Positions 56,105 through 64,000 of a DNA stretch of 64,000 nucleotides are shown here, piece after piece. The position numbers were made by a program, and so were the translations under genes. Position 1 is the stretch's first letter; each line of letters starts with the position of its first letter. This DNA comes from Owenia fusiformis (taxonomy: Eukaryota; Annelida; Polychaeta; Sabellida; Oweniidae), in NCBI GenBank assembly GCA_903813345.2, contig CAIIXF020000004.1:412513-476512 (forward strand), given 5' to 3'. The notes beneath the pieces are model-generated. The model was not told where the DNA came from, did not search any database, and saw nothing but the letters and a program-made list of their open reading frames with translations.

Positions 56105-58053
56105 AGCCTTAATTAAGCTGTTTCTTCCTGTTCACCCTGCAATTGTTTTGATGAGTTCAAATGATGAAACATATATTCCTGCATACGTTTTCACTTGTTG
56201 AGCACTTGTCAACATTACCATTTACTTATTATTGAGGGGTTTAACAGGGGTCCACAAAAATTTTAAAATATTAGATTTTGATATTCTTGAAGTTTACAAC
56301 GGATTATATACTTATGAATCGGATTTTGGGAAGATTATTAGCATGACATATTGATTTTATCTGTTTAATTGAAAATAAGATCGTCTGTCTGATTATATTT
56401 TGCATTCAAAATGATTAAAAATAATTGTTTCATTAAGTTCACTTTCTTTTAACATCATCTTGTTTTTTGTTGATCCGTCAATTGTTTTGATATATCTAAA
56501 TGATAAAACATATATTCCTACATACGTTTTCACATGTTGAGCACTTGTCAACATTACCATTTACTTATTATTGAGGGGTTTGACAGGGGTCCACAAAAAT
56601 AAAAAATATTAGATTTTGATATTCTTGAAGTTTACAACGGATGAATCGGTTTTTGGGAAACTTATCAGGATGACCTATTGATTTAATCTGTTTAATTGAA
56701 AATAAGATTGTTTGTCTGATTATATTTTACATTCAAAATGATTAAAAATAATGGTTCCATTTAGTTCACTTTCTTTTAACATCATCTTGTTTTTTGTTGA
56801 TCCGCCAATTGTTTTGATATGTTTAAATGATAAAACATATATTACTACATACATTGTCACCTGTTGAGGACCTGTCAACATTACCGTTTACTTATTATTG
56901 AGGGGTTTAACAGGGGTCAACAAAAATATTAGATTTTGATATTTTTGAAGTTTACAACAGATTATCTACTCATTAATCGGCTTTTGGAAAGTTTATTATC
57001 CCATCGAACGAAGTTCAGTAGGGATAGAGTGAAGCCCTCCGTCCGTCAGTCAGTCAGACAGTCAGTCCATCTGTCCGTCTGTCCGGAAGATAACTTGAAT
57101 ACTAGTACACAGATTTTCTTCATATTTGGTGGAAAGATGTATATTGGTGAATAGTTATACGCAAAAAAAATTTCAAGATGGCCGCCAGTTTCGAAAAAAT
57201 CTTATGTTTTTCATTTTAAACCAAAATAAGAAACATTATTATTTAAAATATTGGTAGTATATCAACGGTATCTATCTATTTCACATATATCCTGGATTTT
57301 TCACCCTGACCCACAGGGGCCGTAAATGGGGGGGGGGGGGGGTTGGGAAAACACACATTTGCATTAATTTTGAGATGTTTTTGAAGTGTAGCTTTATTAT
57401 ACTCAAATGAAAGGCAATTTAGAGTAGATTGCAAATATTGTAGCGTTTTTCTGATTCGGGCCTCAAAAAATTCAAAATGGCTGTCTAATGCGGGATTTTG
57501 CAATTATTTCTGATCTCTTAAAAGTATGGCTACATTATACTCAAATTGAAGGAATTTCAGAGTAGATAACAATGATGGCAGTGTTTTTCGGATTTGTGCC
57601 TCTGAAAATTCAAAATATCCGACTAGAGCAGATATTCGACATTACTTAGAGTCATCTATGTATGGTTACAATGATCTAAAATATTTATTGAAGGAAAGAG
57701 TAGATGGTAAATATTACATTGTGACTGTACAGATTGATGATTTATATGGTGTTCGTTGGGCTACTCCGTGAAGTTGCCATTTTCTAATTAGTATGACGTA
57801 TTGATCTTATCTGTTTAATTGAAAATAAAACCGTCTATCTGATTATATTGTGCATTCAATATGATTAAAAACAATGATTCCATTTACAGTTCATTTTCTT
57901 TTAACATCATCTTGTTTTTTGTCCGGCAATTGTTTTGATGTTTAAATGATAAAACATATATTCCTATATACATTTTCACCTGTTGAGGACCTGTCAACAT
58001 TACCGTTTCCTTATTATTGAGGGGTTTAACAGGGGTCAACAAAAATATTAGAT
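56105..58053. repeat. 318-bp tandem repeat, about four copies, interrupted
   Basis: CTTTTAACATCATCTTGTTTTTTG recurs at about 56448, 56766 and 57900, with an older copy from 56105. Each unit also has GAGGGGTTTAACAGGGGTC and CTGTTTAATTGAAAATAAG. A ~790-bp insertion (56997-57788) splits the third unit, and a LINE is inserted at the end. Confidence 0.88.
56997..57788. repeat. ~790-bp insertion with GTCC/GTCA microsatellite
   Basis: Starts CCCATCGAACGAAGTTCAGTA, then a GTCCGTCAGTCAGTCAGACAG-like microsatellite, GATGGCCGCCAGTTTCG, a G-run at 57329-57341, and ~155-bp direct repeats (TACTCAAAT.GAA..GAGTAGAT). The uninterrupted 318-bp unit defines its edges. Origin unassigned. Confidence 0.7.
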
Positions 58054-58055
58054 TT

Positions 58056-59110
58056 TTTTTTTTTTTTTTTTTTTTATTTCATCATTACATATTCAAATTA
58101 CATAATATATATATCGTAAATCAATATCAATCATCAATCATACGATCATTATAACAATTTTACAATATTATAAGTTTCTTAGTCTCATTTCATGTTCCAA
58201 CATACATTCAACATTATAGCTATATAGACCACATTTGTATTTGCTAATCACATGTTTTCCAACCATTAACATAAGATTAATTTTCCTTTCAACCCTTTTG
58301 TCCTCGTCCTTATATCCAAAAATAATATCGTGCTTAAATTCTATTTTTCTTTTCAATTTGAGGAAGCATGTGTTATCTATTATTTCCCAGACTCGTTTTA
58401 TTTTTCTACATTCTATAAAGAAATGCTCATATGTGTCCTTACAGGCACAGAAATTACAAAGTTCATCATTTTTAATTTTCATTTTGAATAGCAAAACTTT
58501 AGTTGGATATATTCTGTGCAATATTTTAAATTGAAGTGATTTTAACATTGGTTCTTTAATATTTCGAACATTAAGCCAAATGTCTTTCCAACATAACTGA
58601 TTATATGAATCATTCCAGCCTCTTTCACTGATTGGAGTTTCCAATTTACGTTTTAATAAAGACTTTCTGATCATTTGAGCATTTGCTTTATTTACATCAA
58701 TTTCATTGAATGTAGTTTTAGTGTTATCATCATCTTGTTTTACAATCACTCTTATGAGGCTTTGTCGGAGCATATTGTATTCAATGAAAAAGTTAGGATT
58801 TCTCCCAATTTTTTCCTTTAATACATCTGCATTTTTTATTTTTCGTGTACTTTTATCAATCACATCTGAGATAAATTTTATTCCAGCATTTTCCCATGAT
58901 TTAAAATGTAATTGTTTATTTTGGTAACATATACTCCTGTTATTCCATAAGTAATCATTAGTACAAATGTTTTTAGTGATATTTACAGTTTTATTGTTCA
59001 GCCATGATTTGGATAAGAACGAGTAAAATGTTGGAATATTTTTGTGTACTTTTAAGTCTTTATATTCACAATTGTACTTGAAACAGGATCTTAAGAGGTT
59101 CTGGACAAAT
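58056..59110 (-). pseudogene. 5'-truncated LINE (L1/Tx1-like) 3' end with poly(A)
   Basis: On the minus strand an open 231-codon frame (58168-58863) reads WNDSYNQLCWKDIW..., SLQFKILHRIYPTKVLLFKM, then the zinc motif LCNFCACKDTYEHFFIECRK and VWEII. This is the arrangement at the C-terminus of L1/Tx1-type ORF2 proteins. Upstream frames to about 59105 continue the protein with disruptions. A run of ~23 T at 58056-58077 is the poly(A) tail. It is inserted in the 318-bp tandem repeat. Reverse transcriptase and endonuclease are absent. Confidence 0.85.
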
Positions 59111-59610
59111 CATTTGATTCTGGACTTGTCATATTTTTTTTTCAACGAAATCACATCCAAGGGTTGAATTTTTATTAGCTATTTAGAGAGTGAGTCCTGC
59201 CTAGTATTAATTTCAATAAAAAAGTTAAAATAGAACCCTATTTGAGAGTCAATCTAATACTTACATTACATTGATAAATTAAGGCAAATCCTGAAATATT
59301 TTTAAAGTGCATTTTTTATGAAATATTATCCAGCAAGTATTTAAATGAAACGGTCTTATTTAAATACAAATCATAACATGATATTTTTCATGAAACATTT
59401 TTCAATGAAATTCAATTGAAGGGTCAAGATAAAACGAGCTAATTTAGGTGAAAACCCTTACATGATGATGTGTTTTCATAACTTCTTTCATAAAATTCCA
59501 TCAAGGGGTGAAGATAAAATGATCGAATTTAAGTGATTTAAGAATCACGAGAATATGTTTTCTTTGATATTTTCTATGAAATCCCATCCAATGGTCAAGG
59601 TAAAATTTTG
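59111..59610. repeat. Degenerate ~105-bp tandem repeats
   Basis: TTC.(A/T)TGAAAT(T/C)C(A/C)ATC.A(A/T)GGGTCAAG.TAAAA and similar occur near 59150, 59410, 59495 and 59575, with AAGTGATTTAAG-like spacers. Confidence 0.55.
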
Positions 59611-59817
59611 ATTTTGATTTTGATTTGGTCACGTGTTCGAAAGATCCATATAAGGCCCATAGAACCATATAGGAACGTCATTTTGAATGTCACGTGATAG
59701 ATCCATATAAGGCTTTTAGAACAATTTATGGAAAGATGAGGGAAGCCCCTGACACCTGTTTCACGATTTTTATGCACTTCATTATTGTACCGAAGTTTGC
59801 CGATTCGATTCGTCGTA

Positions 59818-60032
59818 TTTCGGAATCCTGGTGACAATTTTATACTCCATTGGAGTATTTTTGACCTACTTCTTATGACGGAAATTCCCGAACCTTGTTC
59901 GGATTAATCCGGATTTTCTGACCTACTTTATCTACCGAGATTTCACGAGTTAACATTCGTCTCATTCCGGAATCCTGGTGACAATTTTATACTCCATTGG
60001 AGTATTTTTGATCTACTTTTTCTGGATTTTGC
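59818..60032. repeat. Two direct copies of a 66-bp repeat
   Basis: CGGAATCCTGGTGACAATTT through CTCCATTGGAGTATTTTTGA is repeated at 59818-59884 and 59966-60032. The interval between holds further TTCCGGATT-like fragments. Confidence 0.8.
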
Positions 60033-60077
60033 CCTACTTATTATATCTTGACAACAAGCAAATCAAAAAGTTCGACA

Positions 60078-60688
60078 TGAAGCTCTTGGCATAATAGCAT
60101 CTATCTTCTCTTGTGACAGATTGAGACCAAGAGTTAGTATCGCAAAGTCAACATAGTCCATAATTGGTTGTACTTGACATGTAAACCGCGAATCCTTTGT
60201 CAAGAGAGCCTTCTGTAGATACCCTGCACTTTCACATCCGTAGATAACATAAAGACGATTCTCTGCAACTGCCTATAAATAATCACTTTTTGTCTTACAA
60301 TTTAAGCTTTGGCGTTGTACGTGCTTAACAAATTCAAGCAAACAAAAGGACGGGTGTCATTAAGGGCCCTTTTTAGCCACCAAAGATATCTGATAATAAT
60401 GCATATCATATTGAAGAAAAATCATTTGTGCTTTATAAAATTACAATTTCAGCGAATTTTGAGCTTTGATGTTCACGCAACAGTCATTTAAAGATCATAT
60501 ACCATTTTTGGTGTTTTTACAAAAAAATCTTTATTTATTGTTGTCGTTGTTATTGTTGTTATAAATAATATATAAATATAAACCAATTTAAATATATTAA
60601 AATGTAATATATGAAATACTGAAGAAAAGATATGATTAAAACTGTTTTCATGGAAAAGCACATAGGGTAATATTGGCAAAATGCAAAT
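60078..60688. repeat. Duplicate of 18712-19319 (vWA-B exon 4 and intron, plus element end)
   Basis: Near-identical to 18712-19319. It carries the 3'-truncated exon 4 (60078-60272, minus strand, AVAENRLYVIYGCESAGYLQ...), but the exon ends at the breakpoint after PRAS, so it has no donor and cannot be a complete exon. At 60688 it joins, at the shared word GCAAATG, a segment copied from 55379. Confidence 0.9.
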
Positions 60689-60689
60689 G

Positions 60690-61287
60690 TACGATAATAT
60701 AATACGATACCATACAATACATGTACAATGTTATACAATGTAGTACAATGTACGATGAAATAATAAATATAATACGATACAATACAATACAATACAATAC
60801 GATACGATACGATACGATACGATATGGAAATGTAGGAATACATAGCATGACAAGAAAGGGAATTAGTACAGATATTTAAAAACTATTATTTCACTCACAG
60901 TGGTGACTCCTTGTTCTTTGTTGTTCAGTTGTTCTTTTGTTGCAGCTAGTTCTACTTGAGTACCAGCTAACTGTGTGTTAGTCTCAGTTAACACTGATTT
61001 AACTGTGTTCACTTCATTCTCCAATTGTCCAACCCTATCCACTAACTTAAGTATCTCATCTTCCAACTGAAAGCAGGAAACCAAGTTCGTTAATCCAGCG
61101 TGACAAGAAAATTATTTGCAGCGTTATTTTTCAAAATGACTTTTGCAATGTTCAAAAATCAGGATATTTTGTATAATGGGTCTGACCTTACTCTTACCTG
61201 CAGGTCGAACTTCACATATAATATATCTACGTAGTAATGTAGTTAAATAGTAATGCCGTGGTCACACTTGCTCCGATTCTCAGTACC
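60690..61287. repeat. Duplicate of 55379-56012 (microsatellite, coiled-coil exon, MITE start)
   Basis: Follows the 55-kb segment in the same orientation through the microsatellite, the coiled-coil exon and the start of the Harbinger-type MITE, with scattered single-base differences. Confidence 0.88.
60899..61066 (-). CDS. Secreted Thr/Pro-rich protein, exon 3 (coiled coil)
   Basis: A 168-bp exon, acceptor GCTTTCAG|TTGGAAG, donor ACCACT|GTGAGTG, phase 0 on both sides. 56 residues or eight heptads: LEDEILK, LVDRVGQ, LENEVNT, VKSVLTE, TNTQLAG, TQVELAA, TKEQLNN, KEQGVTT, with hydrophobics at positions 1 and 5 (d and a). Splicing from exon 2 (62563-62841) in phase 0 gives a signal peptide, Thr/Pro stalk and coiled coil. 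The coiled coil probably oligomerises the secreted chain. No C-terminal domain is found in the window. The next downstream copy of this exon is at 55616-55783. Confidence 0.7.
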
Positions 61288-61564
61288 GGTGTGAAAGAAA
61301 TGATGGTCCCCCAGGGATTATGGTCCCCTTTCTTAACGGCCCTTACTGGGCTGGCCCTGATTGCGTAAGATAATGAGGGAAAGAGTTGTATTTAGGTCAC
61401 AATATAAATCAATAGAGAGTAGGACCATAATTTGATAGGACCTCCTACCCTTTTACACCGACGCCTGTCCGATGAGTATTTTGTTCAAAATAGCATTCAG
61501 TTTTGAACAACTACTCCGCGTCCGGGCGCCGATGTTGGAGATCGGAGTAAATGTGACCATGGCA
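61254..61564. mobile_element. Harbinger-type MITE with nested core MITE
   Basis: The ends TGCCGTGGTCACACTTGCTC and (inverted) TGCCATGGTCACATTTACTC match over ~25 bp. TAA abuts the left and TTA the right, the TWA target type of Harbinger. It shares GGTCACA and GATGAGTATTTTGTTC with the ends of the 5.6-kb element at 43943-49541. Without the nested MITE it would be ~140 bp. It lies in the intron between exons 2 and 3 of the secreted Thr/Pro-rich gene. Confidence 0.82.
61288..61459. mobile_element. Core MITE with GGTGTRAAAG ends, copy 3 (nested)
   Basis: Inserted into the Harbinger-type MITE at CAGTACCG|GCGCC. The unoccupied version is preserved at about 56005-56015. The target duplication is short (at most 3-4 bp, ACCG or CCG). 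Confidence 0.85.
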
Positions 61565-61730
61565 TTAAGACTGACAAATATATTCAAGTAGCCAAAGTTT
61601 AAAATTAATTCATCCATGACCGTCGCCTCGGTTACTTTTGCTCTACGGCGGGAATACAATGGCTGTAGCTTCACAAAATCGATATAGAATCTACATCGCA
61701 CTGCCCATCCCTGTATGTTATGCTGCATAT

Positions 61731-61936
61731 TCACTGGTGATCCGCTCGATTACGCTGGTTACCGAAACGGTTCGTTTTGGTAATAAAATGTCGGAACGTC
61801 GAAGGTACAATTTTTCTTTTTTCCTTATTTCACGCGTTGTAGGCAGTATCCCAACGACGTACCTTTGATGTTCCGACATTTTGTTACCAAAACGAAACGT
61901 TTCGGTAACCAGCGTAATCGAGTGGATCACCAGTGA
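61731..61936. mobile_element. CACTGGTGATCC-family MITE, compact copy
   Basis: A nearly perfect inverted repeat: TCACTGGTGATCCGCTCGAT..GTTACCGAAACG..TGTCGGAACGTCGAAGGTAC on the left and its mirror on the right, with a short loop containing GTTGTAGGCAGTATCCC. TAT abuts both ends. Confidence 0.88.
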
Positions 61937-61939
61937 TAT

Positions 61940-62562
61940 TTCCCTCGACGCGCCGCTCGGTTCCCGTAGATCAAATGTGAGGCATTACAAGCACGTGTGA
62001 AAATGTTAATGACGTCATTCGAACACAGTAGAACTGCAAATATTGCTGTAACCTAAAAGCTCAAGGCAAAGCAAATCCCCGTACACACCGTTTGTTCCAT
62101 TAAACAACTTGCAAAACGTAGAACACAAAAAAATGGATAAACCAAAGTTTTAAAAGTTATACCAAAATGAAAGTGTTGCTTTTTTGTGTCATTGTGTCTG
62201 GTCGAGATGCCATGTTCCAAAAATACTTTTACCTCGGTATTGAGTGCCTATTTCATTACTACATTCATTAAAATAAAAACAATATAAATGATGACAGGTT
62301 TACATGTGGTCATTTTCATATCGTAAATTATATCGTAATCATATCTCTATTTCGGTGAAAGTATTGAGTTCATGCTCAAAATAAATTTTGAAATACAACA
62401 AGCAGTGCAGTGTGATATGGTTCACTGGAGCCTAAACAATACATATCGATTTACAGTAATCAAGTCGGTATCGGGACTCTGTTGTCGAAGTCGGTGAAAG
62501 TAAAAAAGGTCTATTACATATAAGAAATAATCTTTTCGAATTTGTTTACAATTTAAACCTAC
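61940..62562. other. Intron 2 of the secreted Thr/Pro-rich gene, non-repeat part
   Basis: AT-rich. No other feature recognised between the MITE and the exon donor. Confidence 0.45.
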
Positions 62563-62841
62563 ATATTCCAAAGATCCGTCATCTACAGTCGCTTTTGTAG
62601 TTGTAGACGGTTTGGGTGTAGTTGTTTTGACAGGATTTGTAGTTGTAGATGGGTTGGGTGAACTTGTTTTGACCGGAGTTGTAGTTGTGTATGGTTTAGG
62701 TGAAGGTGAGCTAGTAGGATTGGTAGTGGCTGATGTTTTAAATGTAGTTGTGCTAACTGGATTCTGAGTGGTTTCAGGCGCCACTTCACCTTTAGCAATA
62801 CCGTCCATATTCGGAATATCTTGTCCCTCTGCGCCAATAAT
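62563..62841 (-). CDS. Secreted Thr/Pro-rich protein, exon 2 (mucin-like stalk)
   Basis: 279 bp (93 codons, phase 0 at both ends), acceptor TTTCAG|ATTATTGG, donor GAATAT|GTAGGT. Begins IIGAEGQDIPNMDGIAKG, which completes the signal peptide started in exon 1. Then comes a Thr/Ser/Pro-rich stretch with repeats of TTT-(N/T)PVKT-(T/S)(T/S)P-(K/N)PS, ending DDGSLEY. Such stretches are usually O-glycosylated, extended linkers outside the cell. No Cys in the exon. Confidence 0.75.
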
Positions 62842-62844
62842 CTG

Positions 62845-63647
62845 AAATAATTAAATTAGTAAATTTAAACCGAAAAAAATAATGTTATATTTAACGCAAA
62901 CATTTTTGTACATTTTGCAATATCAGAAACTTCCATTTTCTTTATTTAATATAAACTATTGTTGTACTTTATAAAGGATTTAAAGCTCTGGACTCAGTGC
63001 AATGTTAAATGACCATTCCTTGAAGGTACGTGTTGCTTTCCAAAATTTTTCCGAGATTTGAAGCATCAACTTTTAATTTTACGAAACAGCGTCTGAAAGG
63101 AGTTGTCATTACACAATTCACTGTCTTGTGCTTTATTAAACATTATTTTCACACATTGCAAAATATTTTATAGAAAATCCTATAAAAGATACGAAATCAT
63201 TAACAGAACATATTTTCAATGAGACATTTTGCAAGGGTCAAGCTCGCAAAGCATCAATTTCAATCTAAGGAGTCCAGTTATGTTATGTTATATCATTTAT
63301 TTATTTCCAATTGTAAGATTAGAATAATACATTTTCAAGTGGATGACATCCTTTCGGGCATATCTTCCACGCAGTTTGAAAAATTAAGATGATAAATAAG
63401 AATTATTTTAATAACATCTTCAATTCAGCACACCCTGCCCCCCACCCACCTACCAGCGTGGTTTAACAAGAAACAAGGTCAACTGAGATTAGTTATGACC
63501 ATGCCAACTGTTTAACTAATGACCTTGAATTGGTTATTGGTGATATAATGTAATGCACTTATGTGAAACAGTGTCGTCGGATTGGTTGGAATCTGACCCA
63601 CCCTGCCTAGGTATGTGTGAAAGATGAATAATGAACTTAATACTCAC
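62845..63647. other. Intron 1 of the secreted Thr/Pro-rich gene
   Basis: AT-rich with a C-rich patch near 63430. No gene or repeat structure that I can support. Confidence 0.45.
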
Positions 63648-63683
63648 CAAAAGTGTGGCCAATAAAGCTCTGATTAACATCAT
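63648..63683 (-). CDS. Secreted Thr/Pro-rich protein, exon 1 (signal peptide start)
   Basis: Twelve codons, MMLIRALLATLL, then donor GTGAGTA in phase 0. Joined to exon 2 it gives MMLIRALLATLL-IIGAEG, a standard signal peptide with probable cleavage near GAE/EGQ. The exon is too short for ordinary open-frame listing and is called from the fit of donor, phase and hydrophobic sequence to exon 2. A TATA box lies ~250 bp upstream. Confidence 0.7.
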
Positions 63684-63930
63684 CTTTATCTTGATAACTT
63701 ACACGAAAAAGGAATTTCAACTTTAGATTGTTTTAGTTATTAAAAACGCAACGTGTTCAAGAATAGTTGTGTCACTCCTTAGTCAAAACGCTGTATGCGC
63801 ACAGCAAGTTATTGATACTGCTGCTATGTGAAACATTATAAGAAACAACCTATTATTCAAAAAGCCGTGCATTGACATCGGATTTACGAGAGTTATTTTT
63901 TGTATTTACATAACGCTGCCTTTCATTCAC

Positions 63931-63942
63931 TTTTTATAGGGT
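63931..63942 (-). promoter_or_regulatory. Candidate TATA box of the secreted Thr/Pro-rich gene
   Basis: The minus strand reads CCCTATAAAAAG. A start about 30 bp downstream would leave ~220 bp of 5' leader before the ATG at 63683. Only sequence evidence. Confidence 0.4.
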
Positions 63943-64000
63943 GTCAAGGTCAGCTCATGTTTAAATTTGACTTTTTCTCAATTAAAATGAAAATTCCAAG

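Noticed and set aside
58235-58534. 99-codon plus-strand open frame
   Set aside because: Shadow of the antisense LINE reading frame, which has a recognisable zinc motif on the minus strand.
60078-60272. A fourth vWA gene copy
   Set aside because: Only part of exon 4 plus intron is present, ending at a duplication breakpoint without a splice donor. It is a passenger of the segmental duplication.
61196-61227. Small extra exon (..YVKFDLQ before GTAAGAG) upstream of the coiled-coil exon, also at ~55905
   Set aside because: The donor looks good, but any acceptor nearby gives the wrong phase for exon 2 or an in-frame stop. Direct splicing of exon 2 to the coiled-coil exon is in phase.

Overview
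The window reads as metazoan nuclear DNA, most likely from a marine invertebrate. It is AT-rich, genes are split by short introns with GT..AG borders, there is a eukaryotic tRNA-Val(AAC) gene, and most of the sequence is transposon-derived (LINEs, Harbinger, mariner, hAT, many MITEs, satellite-like arrays). I see no bacterial, viral or organellar gene organisation. The species cannot be named from the sequence.

Layout: 1-2.8 kb is a large inverted repeat whose two arms each carry a broken copy of an invertebrate repeat-borne protein. 3.6-8.1 kb holds MITEs and the tRNA gene. 8.28-13.8 kb is an array of ten ~475-bp monomers grouped into three higher-order units. 14-39.3 kb is a minus-strand cluster of three related genes for a secreted von Willebrand factor A (vWA) protein: copy A (39.3-32.6 kb), copy B (30.7-18.0 kb) and a ruined copy C (16.6-15.4 kb). 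A and B have exons of identical length (618, 203 and 247 bp for exons 2-4), but intron 3 is 135 bp in A and about 9 kb in B, where a LINE and several DNA transposons have piled up. 33.7-36.0 kb (intron 2 of A) holds a fold-back element with a hAT element at its centre.

39.9-42.8 kb is repeat debris. 43.28-50.57 kb is a HARBI1/Harbinger-type transposase gene, broken by stops and frameshifts and split by a complete 5.6-kb Harbinger-like element whose exact removal restores the frame. 50.98-53.28 kb is a near-palindromic 2.3-kb element with TA target duplication. 54.8-61.6 kb contains pentanucleotide microsatellites, a 318-bp tandem repeat, a 5'-truncated LINE, and a chimeric duplication that joins a piece of vWA copy B (18.7-19.3 kb) to a piece from 55.4-56.0 kb.

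63.9-60.9 kb on the minus strand carries a second kind of secreted-protein gene: signal peptide exon, Thr/Pro-rich exon, and a coiled-coil exon of exactly eight heptads with a second near-identical copy at 55.6-55.8 kb. Both host gene types encode predicted extracellular proteins. No functional link between them can be shown from the sequence alone.
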